Positions 1 through 11,269 of a stretch of 64,000 bases of DNA are shown here, one piece after another. The stretch is from the NCBI RefSeq assembly GCF_027580225.2, contig NC_073356.2, forward strand, positions 9,997,001 to 10,061,000, in the 5' to 3' direction. Under the pieces are notes generated by a model, which was given only the letters and a program-made list of their open reading frames with translations, ran no database searches and was not told the origin of the DNA. The position numbers and the translations under genes are program-made. The first letter of the stretch is position 1. Every line of letters starts with the position of its first letter. This DNA is from Misgurnus anguillicaudatus (taxonomy: Eukaryota > Chordata > Actinopteri > Cypriniformes > Cobitidae).

Positions 1-66
1 TCGGGTCGCCAGAAGTGCGTCTGCACCATGTGTCGGAGCACCGTCCACTACACCAGCGACTCCGAC
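1..66 (-). mobile_element. tRNA-derived SINE, 5' part cut by window edge
   Basis: Identical to the head of the SINE at 4694-4893. Its presence in both copies of the large repeat shows the SINE was inserted before the repeat was duplicated. The rest of the element lies left of the window. Confidence 0.7.
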
Positions 67-1242
67 TATCCTGGATATCTTAATTGTACTTTTGTGCAAC
101 AGGCCCAAGGACACGGAGGAACCCAGGTGGAAAACAACGGCAACTTTTAATTCCTTCACAGTGTCATGTAAAGGGCGATTTATAGTCGTGCGTACGTTCT
201 ACGGCGTAGGCTATCCGTAGCCTGTGCGTAGCCTGACGCGCACCTCGCAAATTTTTTACAGCGCATCAGTTCTACGCGGACCGCAAGCGCTGTGATTGGT
301 CCACCAGAACCCCTCCCATCAGGTAAAAAAACTGCGTCATAGGTATTTCCGTTTGCGACGGTAAAAACAAAGAATGGCCAAGTTGAGGAGTGATTTAACT
401 CAAACTGCAACAAAAGTCGCTGTTTATTTACATCCATCATTGCTGGTCTTCATTTTTTTAAGATGTCAAATAAATCTTTGGTGTCCCCAGAGTATGTATG
501 TAAAGTACTAGCTCAAAATACCATATAATTTATTATAGCATGTTAAAATTGCCACTTTGTAGGTGTGAGCAAAAATGTGCAGTTTTTTGGGTGTGTTCTT
601 TAAACTGCAAATGAGCTGATCTCTGCATTAATGGCAGTGCCGATTAAGGGGCGGTATTATCCCCTTATGACGTAACAAGGGGAGCCAAATTTTAATTACT
701 TATTTTTCGACATGCTTGTGTTAGATTTTCTTAAAATTTGGCGGCTCGCCAACGCATTAGGATGCATTTAATACGTAAAAAAACTAAGTTGGACCAATAA
801 GTGCTTATGGGGAAAAGAGTTTTGATGAAGATTGTTGTGTAGCATAGTTCTTCAGGAGCGATGTTGTTGCGTCAACCTTCTACATTCTTAACTCTTTCCC
901 CGCCAGCGTTTTTTAAAAAAGTTGCCAGCCAGCGGCAGCATTTTTCATGATTTTCACAAAAGTTTAATGCCTTCCAGAAAATGTTCGGTAACACTTTATT
1001 TTACGAGCCGCAAAGCACCGCGCAATTAAACCGAATTTACAGCTCACATTGTGAGTTTTGCCATAGGCGGAACTAAAATTGAAGAACATTGGTTCCGCCC
1101 GGGGCGGTTTCCACCCGGAAGACCCACTGGAGACTCCGGAATTTCCGGCGGCGTCGCGAGCTGCAAATCACGCCAGATGGGGCGCAGGTGCGGAGTATTA
1201 AGACAGCGGTTGGTGATTGGTGCATGCGAAGAAAGGAAGGAG

Positions 1243-1250
1243 CATAAAAG
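1243..1250 (+). promoter_or_regulatory. TATA-like box of the composite repeat (copy 1)
   Basis: CATAAAAG lies in a GC-rich context just upstream of the tandem array and is repeated at 6070-6077 in copy 2. The array and GC-rich tail follow on the same strand, so this may be a promoter of the repeat element. This is inference from the motif only. Confidence 0.3.
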
Positions 1251-1479
1251 GGGCTTTGGGAGACACAAACGTGTGCTTGGTGACAGTGTTTTTTTTGGCT
1301 GTTGGTCCTTTGGTGATGGTGTGCTGTGCTGGTGATTGTTGGATGCCACAGAGGATTGGGAACTGAACGACGAGGTGAAAAAGAAACGCTAAGCGTGGAG
1401 TAGTTTGAATAGTGGAAGGAAAAACAGTGGTTGTTTTGCAACCGTAGCCCAAAGGGTGTGAGAGTATTACCTGTTCTGT

Positions 1480-2640
1480 GCTGTTAATCATTCCGGCCCC
1501 ACTGAACGGAGAGAGATAAGCGTGGGCGAGCCGTGGAGCCATCTTAAAGGTGGAGCATTCATGTGAGTAGTATTGCTGTTTATTTTGTAATACCAATACC
1601 AAGTATCACCTGTCCTGTGCTGTTAATCATTCCGACCCCACCGAACGGAGAGAGATAAGCGTGGGCGAGCCGCGGAGCCGTCTTAAAGGTGAAGCAGTCG
1701 TGTGAGTAGTATTGTTGTTCATCGTGTAACCAACATCCAGTATTACCTGTTCCGTGCTGTTTATCATTCCGGCCCCACCGAATGGAGAGAGATAAGCGTG
1801 GGCGAGCCGCGGAGCCATCTTAAAGGAGAAGTATTCATGTGAGTAATACTGCTGTTCATCTTGTAATTCTACCATAAAGCATTACCTGGTCTGTGCTGTT
1901 TATCATTCCGGCCCCACCAAACGGAGAGATCAGCGTGGGCGAGCCGCGGAGCCGTCTTAAAGGTGAAGCAGTCGTGTGAGTAGTATCGCTGTTCATCTTG
2001 TAATCAAAACGAAGCATTACCTGTTCTGTGCTGTTAATCATTCCGGCCCCACCGAACGGAGAGAGATAAGCGTGGGCGAGCAGCGGAGCCGTCTTAAAGG
2101 TGAAGCAGTCGTGTGAGTAGTATTGCTGTTCATCTTGTAACCGACATCCAGTATTACCTGTTCTGTGCTGTTTATCATTCTGGCCCCACCGAACGGAGAG
2201 AGATAAGCGTGGGCGAGCCGCGGAGCCATCTTTAAGAAGAAGTATTCATGTGAGTAGTACTGCTGTTCATTTTGTGATATCAACAATAAAGTATTACCTG
2301 TTCTGTGTTGTTTATCATTCTGGCCCCACCGAGCGGAGAGAGATCAGCGTGGGTGAGCCGCGGAGCCATCGTAAAGGGGAAGCATTCATGTGAGTAGTAT
2401 CGCTGTTCATCTTGTAATACCACCACAAAGTCTTACCTGTTCTGTGCGGTTTATCACTTTGGCCCCACCGAACGGAGAGAGATAAGTGTGGGCGACCCAC
2501 GGAGCCATCTTAAAGGCGAAGCATTCATGTGAGTAGTGTTGCTGTTCATTTTGTAATACCAATACAAAGTATTACCTGTTCTGTGCTGTTTATCATTCCG
2601 GCCCCACTGAACGGAGAGAGATAAGCGTGGGCGAGCCGCG
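1480..2640. repeat. Array A1: nine ~138-bp tandem units
   Basis: The anchor ATCATTCCGGCCCCAC or a close variant starts near 1487, 1626, 1763, 1902, 2037, 2174, 2314, 2453 and 2592, a period of 135-140 bp. Each unit carries GAGAGAGATAAGCGTGGGCGA, GAGCC(A/G)TCTTAAAGG, a GTGAGTAGTATTGCTG block and ATTACCTGTTCTGTGCTG. Units differ by point changes and small indels, as expected from unequal exchange. Several in-frame minus-strand peptides are a by-product of the repetition. Confidence 0.9.
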
Positions 2641-3085
2641 GTGTTCATCGGGATCACACGAGGAGGTCCCGTGCCTTTTCTTCCTGTCCAACCTTACCCC
2701 CAAGAAAGGCCAGTCCAACATCTGGACGGCATCCCAGGTCGAGGTCGGCTTCGTCCTTAAACTCACGAAGTGTGTGTGTAGTGCTGTGGATGAGTCCCTG
2801 TCTTCACTTGTGTGTGTGCGCTTGTCGCTTGCAGTGCTGTGCTGTGCCTTATTTTTTTGATAGAAGCCGGACCGAGACCCAGGGGGCTGTGAGGAAGCCC
2901 AGGCCATTGGAGGTCTGCGGGGTGTGAGGAGAGGCATACGCAAGTTGGGACCCCTCGTGTGCACAGTGGCCCGGTTCTCTGCCCCGACGGCCGAGGAGAC
3001 GACGGCAGCAAGGCGTAACCAAATTCTGAGTGGAGCCTCTTCAAAGGTTCGCCCCGGTCCCGTATCCTTGACGCCGAGAGCGGCA
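2641..3085. repeat. GC-rich tail following array A1
   Basis: A non-tandem GC-rich segment containing a (GT)-rich patch near 2768-2820 and the sequence found again at 7476-7908. It is the last part shared by the two direct copies. No coding function is supported. Confidence 0.6.
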
Positions 3086-3786
3086 AAAAAATCAGCCAAT
3101 GGAATAAGAAAAATTGTTTTGAATTGTTTATGAAAAAGTATTTGAAGAAAACTTTTAATACATCTTAATTTAAGAAATTTTTGATATTTTACTGAAAACA
3201 AGACAAAAACACGAAGAAAGTCATTTTTTTTTTTTGCAGTGCAATGAGCAAGTGACCTTGGGTCCTTTGAAAGGCACTTTATAAATAAAATTGATTATTA
3301 TTATAGCTCATCTATTTATTCAATTCAATTTTATTTATAAAGTGCTTTTCACAATTGTTTCATTGTTTCAAAGCAGCTTTACATTAATAAAAGCAGAAAA
3401 AAAGAAAAAGAAAAAAAACGGTGGACAACATAAGAAGCAGAGTACATAATGAGCGTAGTAATAATGTAAGGCTTTCATAATAATTTATTGAAGCCTTATC
3501 CAGTGTGATGGAGTTACTTTACACAATTTCACTCATATTTGCAGTCCATTTCAATAAAAAAGTCAACTGTTTTATAATCAGAGTACAATTGCGTTTTTGG
3601 AGATGTGAATAAAATATTTTAATTGTAATAGTGATGTTTCAGCGGAGCGGTAATTGTGCACTACTTACGCATTCAGGCAGTCTGCAATACTTTGCCACGC
3701 TTTTTCTGCTTTATCAATGTGGCGGTGTTGCCTTTCTTCTTAATTATGTCTTTTACCTCCTCGTATGGATTTGTGCCTCAGACGGG
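3086..3786. other. Spacer between the direct copies, with transposon debris
   Basis: A-rich unique DNA. At about 3250-3305 an ATAAATAAAATTGATTATTATTAT tail resembles a LINE (L2/CR1-type) 3' end. At 3325-3400 there is the widespread fish repeat that reads TTATTTATAAAGTGCTTTTCACAATT. Around 3640-3745 the minus strand keeps a short piece resembling a Myb/MADF DNA-binding helix (AEKAWQSIADCLNA), probably transposon-derived. No intact gene. Confidence 0.45.
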
Positions 3787-4477
3787 CCGTGTGTCTCAAT
3801 TCGTTCCCTAGCTCCCGAGGTCGTGAATCAGTATATCGTGTACACAGGTTCGGGCACTGGTAAGGACCCTAGCTCACTTCACATTGGGACGATGTTCACT
3901 TATTTTTCTGTCACGGCTGCTTAAGCGCGTTGTAATCACTCACAGCTGTTACTCATCAACAACCGGCAAAACCAACATCTTTCTGACTTAATTTTAAAAA
4001 CAGTACATTGTGAAAAATGCTGTCATTATTCTCTTACATATCTGTGCATAAAATTGGAGGCATATAATTACATTTTAAATGTAATAAATATATTTACAAT
4101 TTTAAATAAATATTATTCTTTTAAATATTGAGTAGATTGTGGTCCCTTACTGTGTAGCAATGTGTGTTTATATTTACAACTAAAACAAATGTTTGTCTTT
4201 ATAAAAGTTCTGTAACATTTCATAAAGTTTATTGAGTTGGATCACGTGATGTTCGGTTGGCGAGCTTCAGAAAAGGTCACGTCACTCACGTGATTTCCGG
4301 TTAGGGAACATAGGGATCATCGATGCTCACTGGTTTTTGCGTTGCATTGTGGGAATTTTTAGGGAACGAACGTTCCAGTGCACTGAACGGATTTTGCGAT
4401 TGAGACAGCCCTTAAAATGGCCGACTCCCTGATCAGTGCCCTGACTACTGAACTAGGGAGCTGATTGAGACACACGG
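3787..4477. mobile_element. Non-autonomous DNA transposon, TIR CCGTGTGTCTCAATT
   Basis: The left end CCGTGTGTCTCAATTCG at 3787 is mirrored by ATTGAGACACACGG ending at 4477. Both termini carry CCTAGCTCCC or its complement just inside. The 691-bp interior has no transposase. Flanking duplications are not clear because both flanks are G-rich. It lies wholly within the spacer between the direct copies. Confidence 0.6.
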
Positions 4478-4693
4478 GGGGAAAAGAACGCAGCTAGTTG
4501 CCATGGTGAATCGGTGAATCTGCGGGGTCTATTTGAGTGATCCGTGAGCGCGCACCTATCCAGGATTGGTTTCACCTGGCTTAATGAATCCGTGTCTGTT
4601 CATCCTGGCTTGGTCTTTGTGCAACCAATTAAGCCTGGACACACTTGTTTTGGCTTCACTGAGCTCAGCTCAGTCATTTATCCTGGATATCTT

Positions 4694-4893
4694 TTTTGTA
4701 TTATTAAATGTACATTTTTAAGTGATTTTTGCCTTTATTTGATAGATAGTAATTACAGAGATGACAGGAAAGTAGGGTGAAGAGAGGGGTATGGGATTGG
4801 CAAAGGACCTCGAGCCGGGATTCGAACTCGGGTCGCCAGAAGTGCGTCTGCACCATGTGTCGGAGCACCGTCCACTACACCAGCGACTCCGAC
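4694..4893 (-). mobile_element. tRNA-derived SINE, full length
   Basis: Read on the minus strand it begins with an A-box-like GGTGTAGTGG segment, then a B-box (GAGTTCGAATCCCGG, complement of about 4806-4822), and ends in AAATAAAGGCAAAAATCAC and an A/T-rich tail. It is flanked by a perfect 15-bp duplication, TATCCTGGATATCTT, at 4679-4693 and 4894-4908. The promoter boxes are typical of tRNA-derived SINEs copied by LINE machinery. It is not a functional tRNA gene because the cloverleaf is degraded and a long tail follows. Confidence 0.85.
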
Positions 4894-6069
4894 TATCCTG
4901 GATATCTTAATTGTACTTTTGTGCAACAGGCCCAAGGACACGGAGGAACCCAGGTGGAAAACAACGGCAACTTTTAATTCCTTCACAGTGTCATGTAAAG
5001 GGCGATTTATAGTCGTGCGTACGTTCTACGGCGTAGGCTATCCGTAGCCTGTGCGTAGCCTGACGCGCACCTCGCAAATTTTTTACAGCGCATCAGTTCT
5101 ACGCGGACCGCAAGCGCTGTGATTGGTCCACCAGAACCCCTCCCATCAGGTAAAAAAACTGCGTCATAGGTATTTCCGTTTGCGACGGTAAAAACAAAGA
5201 ATGGCCAAGTTGAGGAGTGATTTAACTCAAACTGCAACAAAAGTCGCTGTTTATTTACATCCATCATTGCTGGTCTTCATTTTTTTAAGATGTCAAATAA
5301 ATCTTTGGTGTCCCCAGAGTATGTATGTAAAGTACTAGCTCAAAATACCATATAATTTATTATAGCATGTTAAAATTGCCACTTTGTAGGTGTGAGCAAA
5401 AATGTGCAGTTTTTTGGGTGTGTTCTTTAAACTGCAAATGAGCTGATCTCTGCATTAATGGCAGTGCCGATTAAGGGGCGGTATTATCCCCTTATGACGT
5501 AACAAGGTGAGCCAAATTTTAATTACTTGTTTTTCGACATGCTTGTGTTAGATTTTCTTAAAATTTGGCGGCTCGCCAACGCATTAGGATGCATTTAATA
5601 CGTAAAAAAACTAAGTTGGACCAATAAGTGCTTATGGGGAAAAGAGTTTTGATGAAGATTGTTGTGTAGCATAGTTCTTCAGGAGCGATGTTGTTGCGTC
5701 AACCTTCTACATTCTTAACTCTTTCCCCGCCAGCGTTTTTTAAAAAAGTTGCCAGCCAGCGGCAGCATTTTTCATGATTTTCACAAAAGTTTAATGCCTT
5801 CCAGAAAATGTTCGGTAACACTTTATTTTACGAGACGCAAAGTACCGCGTAATTAAACCGAATTTACAGCTCACATTGTGAGTTTTGCCATAGGCGGAAC
5901 TAAAATTGAAGAACATTGGTTCCGCCCGGGGCGGTTTCCACCCGGAAGACCCACTGGAGACTCCGGAATTTCCGGCGGCGTCGCGAGCTGCAAATCACGC
6001 CAGATGGGGCGCAGGTGCGGAGTATTAAGACAGCGGTTGGTGATTGGTGCATGCGAAGAAAGGAAGGAG

Positions 6070-6077
6070 CATAAAAG
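6070..6077 (+). promoter_or_regulatory. TATA-like box of the composite repeat (copy 2)
   Basis: Same CATAAAAG motif and context as at 1243-1250. Motif only. Confidence 0.3.
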
Positions 6078-6303
6078 GGGCTTTGGGAGACACAAACGTG
6101 TGCTTGGTGACTGTGTTTTTTTGCTGTTGGTCCTTTGGTGATGGTGTGCTGTGCTGGTGATTGTTGGATGCCACAGAGGATTGGGAACTGAACGACGAGG
6201 TGAAAAAGAAACGCTAAGCGTGGAGTAGTTTGAATAGTGGAAGGAAAAACAGTGGTTGTTTTGCAACCGTAGCCCAAAGGGTGTGAGAGTATTACCTGTT
6301 CTG

Positions 6304-7475
6304 AGCTGTCAATCATTCCGGCCCCACCAAACGGAGAGAGATCAGCGTGGGCGAGCCGCGGAGCCATCTTAAAGGAGAAGGATTCATGTGAGTAGTATTG
6401 CTGTTCATCTTGTAATCAATACGAAGCATAACCTGTTCTGTGCTGTTAATCATTCCGACCCCACCGAACGGAGAGAGATAAGCGTGGGCGAGCCGCGGAG
6501 CCGTCTTAAAGGTGAAGCAGTCGTGTGAGTAGTATTGTTGTTCATCGTGTAACCAACATCCAGTATTACCTGTTCCGTGCTGTTTATCATTCCGGCCCCA
6601 CCGAATGGAGAGAGATAAGCGTGGGCGAGCCGCGGAGCCATCTTAAAGGAGAAGTATTCATGTGAGTAATACTGCTGTTCATCTTGTAATTCTAACATAA
6701 AGCATTACCTGGTCTGTGCTGTTTATCATTCCGGCCCCACCAAACGGAGAGATCAGCGTGGGCGAGCCGCGGAGCTGTCTTAAAGGTGAAGCAGTCGTGT
6801 GAGTAGTATCGCTGTTCATCTTGTAATCAAAACGAAGCATTACCTGTTCTGTGCTGTTAATCATTCCGGCCCCACCGAACGGAGAGAGATAAGCGTGGGC
6901 GAGCAGCGGAGCCGTCTTAAAGGTGAAGCAGTCGTGTGAGTAGTATTGCTGTTCATCTTGTAACCGACATCCAGTATTACCTGTTCTGTGCTGTTTATCA
7001 TTCTGGCCCCACCGAACGGAGAGAGATAAGCGTGGGCGAGCCGCGGAGCCATCTTTAAGAAGAAGTATTCATGTGAGTAGTACTGCTGTTCATTTTGTGA
7101 TATCAACAATAAAGTATTACCTGTTCTGTGTTGTTTATCATTCTGGCCCCACCGAGCGGAGAGAGATCAGCGTGGGTGAGCCGCGGAGCCATCGTAAAGG
7201 GGAAGCATTCATGTGAGTAGTATCGCTGTTCATCTTGTAATACCACCACAAAGTCTTACCTGTTCTGTGCGGTTTATCACTTTGGCCCCACCGAACGGAG
7301 AGAGATAAGTGTGGGCGACCCACGGAGCCATCTTAAAGGTGAAGGAGTCATGTGAGTAGTATTGCTGTTCATCTTGTAATCAATACGAAGCATTACCTTT
7401 TCTGTGTGATTTATCATTCCGGCCCCACTGAACGGGGAGAGATAAGCGTGGGCGAGCCGTGGTGTTCATCGGGAT
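6304..7475. repeat. Array A2: nine ~138-bp tandem units
   Basis: Anchors near 6312, 6449, 6586, 6725, 6860, 6997, 7137, 7276 and 7413. Units 2 to 8 match the same-numbered units of A1 closely. The first unit and the last-unit junction differ between copies, which indicates exchange or conversion at the array ends after the copies separated. Confidence 0.9.
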
Positions 7476-7908
7476 CACATGAGGCGGTTCCGTGCCTTTT
7501 CTTCCTGTCCAACCTTACCCCCAAGAAAGGCCAGTCCAGCATCCGGACGGCGTCCCAGGTCGAGGTCGGCTTCGTCCTTAAACTCACGAAGTGTGTGTAG
7601 TGCTGTGGATGATTCCCTGTCTTCACTTGTGTGTGTGCGCTTGTCGCTTGCAGTGCTGTGCTGTGCCTTATTTTTTTGATAGAAGCCGGACCGAGACCCA
7701 GGGGGCTGTGAGGAAGCCCAGGCCATTGGAGGTCTGCGGGGTGTGAGGAGAGGCATACGCAAGTTGGGACCCCTCGTGTGCACAGTGGCCCGGTTCTCTG
7801 CCCCGACGGCCGAGGAGACGACGGCAGCAAGGCGTAACCAAATTCTGAGTGGAGCCTCTTCAAAGGTTCGCCCCGGTCCCGTATCCTTGACGCCGAGAGC
7901 GGAGGAGG

Positions 7909-8089
7909 ACCCAGGGAAGCGTACGGCTCCCCGTGTGAGTTTGTCCCGCCTGGTTACCGGAGGCCGTGAGTAAAATACCCCGTGTGCACCCCCTTGCTGC
8001 TTGGTCGGTCCATTTACCTGCCATTACTTACCTCAGCCCACACTGGGTCTCCTAGAAGAGATCCCCAGTAACGGTATTTACTTACCTTT
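7909..8089. repeat. Continuation of composite repeat up to LINE insertion
   Basis: GC-rich sequence found only in copy 2, ending with the start of a ~112-bp unit (AGAAGAGATCCCCAGTAACG, then TTTACTTACCTTT). The same unit resumes at 11432 after the L2 insertion. Confidence 0.7.
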
Positions 8090-8990
8090 CAAACCTCTGC
8101 TGAAGAAAACAAATCTGGATGTGAATATTCTTTCAAATTTCAGGCCAATCTCTAATTTACCTTTTATATCAAAAATTCTTGAAAAGGTTGTCTCCCTCCA
8201 AGTACTACATTTTTTGGAGACAAATAGAGTTTTTGAAAAATTTCAGTCTGGGTTCAGGAAACTTCACAGTACAGAATCAACCATACTCCGAGTGTCAAAT
8301 GATATTTTATTATCTGTTGATTCGGGCCAGTCCATAGTATTACTTCTGCTAGATTTGAGCGCGGCTTTCGACACAGTCGACCATAACATTCTTATTTCGC
8401 AGCTTGAACAATGTGCAGGTATAAAAGGTCATGTATTGGACTGGTTTAAATCATTTTTGAAGGACAGAACTTTTTCTGTGTGTATAAATGGACATTTCTC
8501 CTCTAAATCAGCTCTGACATGCGGGGTCCCTCAGGGTTCTGTTTTGGCTCCAATATTATTTTCCTTATATATGTTACCACTGGGTTCAATATTTAGAAAA
8601 TATGGTGTGTCATATCATTGTTACGCTGATGATACTCAGATATATTTGCCTATCAAGCAAAATGATAAAACTGGTATATGTACTTTAACTGCCTGTCTGG
8701 CAGATATAAAGGCCTGGATGGCAAATAATTTCCTGAGTCTCAATGAGAATAAGACTGAGATAATTGTGCTTGGTCCTTTAGCCGTCTCAGGCAGCGTACA
8801 CCAAACACTGGGCAATCTATCTACCTATGTAAAGCCGTCTGTTAAAAATGTGGGTGTGTTTTTTGATTCTGCTCTGTCCTTTGATAAGCAGGTGAATTCT
8901 GTTGTTAAATCTTGTTTTTTTCAGTTAAGATTACTGGCCAAAGTTAAAAATCTGTTAAACCCTGCTGAGTTTGAGAGAGTAATTCAGGCG
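8090..8990 (+). pseudogene. L2-type reverse transcriptase, N-terminal part (broken)
   Basis: An uninterrupted frame carries the LINE reverse-transcriptase blocks in order: SNFRPISNLPF, FQSGFRKLHSTE, motif A DLSAAFDTVDH (about 8353-8386), GVPQGSVLAP (about 8523-8552) and motif C YADDTQ (about 8621-8640). The catalytic aspartates in motifs A and C are present. The frame is cut at 8990 by a transposon and resumes at 10802. With the endonuclease missing and the body split, it cannot make a working protein. Confidence 0.85.
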
Positions 8991-10796
8991 CAGTGTTTCC
9001 TCTAGGATTTTTTCCAGCTGTGGCGGCAGGGGGCGCCCATGATGATTTTAAATGTACATTATTTTTTTAAATATAGAATATTGGCTACAGTAAACTAACA
9101 TGTATTTTTTATCATTTTCATTCTGTCATTTACTTTTCCTTATATTTATAGCATATTGCTTTTCTATGTTTGATCTAAACTGTATTTTCTTAAAAATACG
9201 TTACATAACCACGTAGTACGGATCTTTCATTGTAGTTTTAATTTAGTGTGCATTGCAAGTTCGTGCTCATGTTTCCGTGTTGCAAAGTCACGCACAGTCC
9301 TGTTTGATAATCCGCACCGCTGTGATTGACCGAACACCTGACCAGTTATCCGACATCAGCAGCAATTTTATTCCACACCCGGCCTGATTGACATAAAGAC
9401 CCCGACCCGGTTTCACGCAAATCGCGCATTTAAATAGAAACCTTTAACGGTCTTTAGACAGATCTAAAACACACATAAGCACGGGCCATTTAAAAACAAG
9501 TCGAATTTTGGTCTTGAATGTTAGACCCGCATTTTACTCTTGTCTATTGGGTCCCGACCTGCATCTACAACGCAATGAGACGCGAATAGCCTATTATTAC
9601 ACCCGTTACATCAAATATTATGCAGTTCACCCGCGGGTTCCCAGAGCCTGCTGTTTCGTCTGAAAAGAGTTAAAACAGTCTCACAGTCTGCCTCAAGTTT
9701 CTCTTACAAACAGATTCGACTATTAATGTCTTACAGTCGCGAGTAGTATTCAGTATTTAGCCTTTTGTTTTTGGACAAATATCTTATAATTTAATGTGAA
9801 ACTTAATGTGAGTGTCGAAGAACGGAAGATTGACAGCTGAGCGGTCAGCAGTGCGCTGCGTTTATAGCCTTTGTTCTAAATAACTAATGGCCAGATAAGT
9901 TGATAATATGAGTACAGTGATTCCAAATGAATGTATAAAAACTCGTAATATGTTAAATCGAAAGTTTAATCATGTCTTTTCTCGCAGCCCTGCGCTGCGT
10001 CGGTGTAGATATGCGCCGGTGAACATCATACAACGCGTAATGACCTTGCAGCTTAAATTACCCTAAATTTTTAGTCATAAAGATAAAAGTAAAACAACAT
10101 TCGAAACTTCAAATGATGTATTTTTATTTGTGTAAACTCACAATAAGGAGAAAACATTGTGCTTATTTAAAATCATTAAAAACATGACGTGCCTTCTGCT
10201 GCTTGTAGAGCGCATCACAATAAAAAGATCAGAAACTCAAATACTTTTTTATTTGTTTTGTCAATTTAATAATTATTTAAGTGGAAAATATTTCGTATAG
10301 GCTTATTTATTTTATTATTATTTCTCAAAACAGAGACGTAGCCTAATCATCATCTGTTGATTTAAATCTATTTGTGCATGAAACTAAACCCAGGGAGGAA
10401 ATTATGATATTTTAGGAGATTTATTTATAAATAAGAGAACGCGAATCCAGAAAAGAATTTATTTCTAAGACAGCCAGTCTGGCAGGTCGGACATTTCGGT
10501 AGCTTTATTTTGCGATCTGCCGCCGGGGGTTTTGTCTAGAAGGGATACAGCAAATGCCGAAAAGTTAAGGATTAGATTTGGAGGTAGGATTATTAGGATG
10601 AAAACAGCGGCTCTGGCTAAATGAGATACAAATACATCCTACAATCGTGTGAAATTTTGTGTTTAGAGTTGGGTTTGGGTGAAGGATTAGGATAAAACAG
10701 TGCTCATCCGGCGAGATTTCGTTTGCTGTATCCCTTCTATCCACTACCGCAGGCGTGGCGGGCCGCCACGGTGGAATGTATATAGCGGAAACACTG
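8991..10796. mobile_element. 1.8-kb DNA transposon with 5-bp duplication, hAT-like TIR
   Basis: Ends in CAGTGTTTCC at 8991 and GGAAACACTG at 10796. A second shared block, GTGGCGGC, lies about 20 bp in from each end. The host L2 reading frame is duplicated as AGGCG on both sides (8986-8990 and 10797-10801), so the target duplication is 5 bp rather than the 8 bp of most hATs. The interior has no transposase that I can read, and it contains a nested 203-bp element. It is non-autonomous. Confidence 0.8.
10537..10739. mobile_element. Nested 203-bp MITE, 18-bp perfect TIRs
   Basis: TAGAAGGGATACAGCAAA at 10537 is perfectly inverted at the right end (to 10739). The interior has GGATTAGG-type direct motifs and no coding capacity. 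It sits inside the 8991-10796 transposon near its right end. The superfamily is not assigned. Confidence 0.7.
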
Positions 10797-10801
10797 AGGC
10801 G

Positions 10802-11269
10802 TTTATTCTCTCTCGGTTGGACTACTGTAATTCGATCTACATAGGTATTAGTCAATCCTGTGTGGATCATTTACAAGTGGTCCAAAATGCTGCGGCCAGA
10901 CTGCTTACAAGAACTCGCAAATACGACCACATTACGCCTGTCCTATTCTCCTTGAATTGGTTGCCGGTAAAATACAGAATAGAGTACAAAGTTTTGCTTT
11001 TTGTCTTTAAAGCTCTTAATGGGCTAGCTCCTGTATATCTCTCTGAGCTCTTATGTATAAATGCACCATCTAGATGCCTAAGATCTTCTACCCAAAATCT
11101 GCTGAAGGTTCCCAGAACGCGGCTAAAAACAAAGGGAGACCGAGCTTTTGCTGTGGCCGGTCCCAAATTATGGAACAGTGTACCGCTACATATAAGGGAA
11201 ATTACCCATGTGTCCTGTTTTAAAAAAACTCTAAAACGATACCTACTACAGAAAGCGTACAATCAATGA
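10802..11269 (+). pseudogene. L2-type reverse transcriptase, C-terminal part
   Basis: Continues the frame broken at 8990. It shows SRLDYCNSIYIG, then VQNAAARLL, HITPVLFSLNWLPV and a C-terminal PKLWNSVPLHIR block, all typical of the region after the thumb in L2/CR1 LINEs. It ends with a stop at 11267-11269, followed by about 160 bp of 3' UTR and the A/T tail. Confidence 0.85.

Larger units (their letters stand above)
1..3085. repeat. Composite GC-rich repeat, direct copy 1
   Basis: This segment matches 4828-7908 almost base for base, with an offset of 4827 that becomes 4823 after a few small indels. It starts inside a SINE (1-66). It then holds an AT-rich stretch with a segment around 180-330 (CGTAGCCTGTGCGTAGCCTG) that looks like a MITE piece, a TATA-like motif near 1243, a nine-unit tandem array (about 1480-2640) and a GC-rich tail. 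The match ends at 3085, where this copy runs into A-rich sequence while copy 2 continues. I see no credible protein; the short reading frames in the arrays repeat because the DNA repeats. It could be a very long LTR or a DNA-transposon end. I cannot name the family. Confidence 0.85.
4828..7908. repeat. Composite GC-rich repeat, direct copy 2
   Basis: Matches 1-3085 with only scattered substitutions outside the array, for example near 5507-5530 and 5836-5850. Unlike copy 1 it continues past 7908 into more of the same repeat, through array B to 12412. The two copies plus 1742 bp between them could reflect a local duplication, or a pair of unusually long terminal repeats. Confidence 0.85.

Noticed and set aside
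1480..2640. CRISPR-like regular array
   Set aside because: Units are about 138 bp of continuous similarity with no short repeat/unique spacer pattern, and the context is animal transposons.
4806..4893. Possible functional tRNA gene
   Set aside because: Only A-box and B-box-like parts remain, no cloverleaf closes, and a SINE tail and 15-bp target duplications are present.
180..5267. Duplicate 86-codon minus-strand frame (180-440 and 5007-5267)
   Set aside because: Identical because the DNA is duplicated; it lies in MITE-like sequence with GC-rich inverted motifs and shows no protein features.
1480..7475. Series of 61-82-codon minus-strand frames with nearly the same peptide
   Set aside because: They arise from a non-coding ~138-bp tandem array whose period and indels shift the frame; no domain or codon bias supports a protein.
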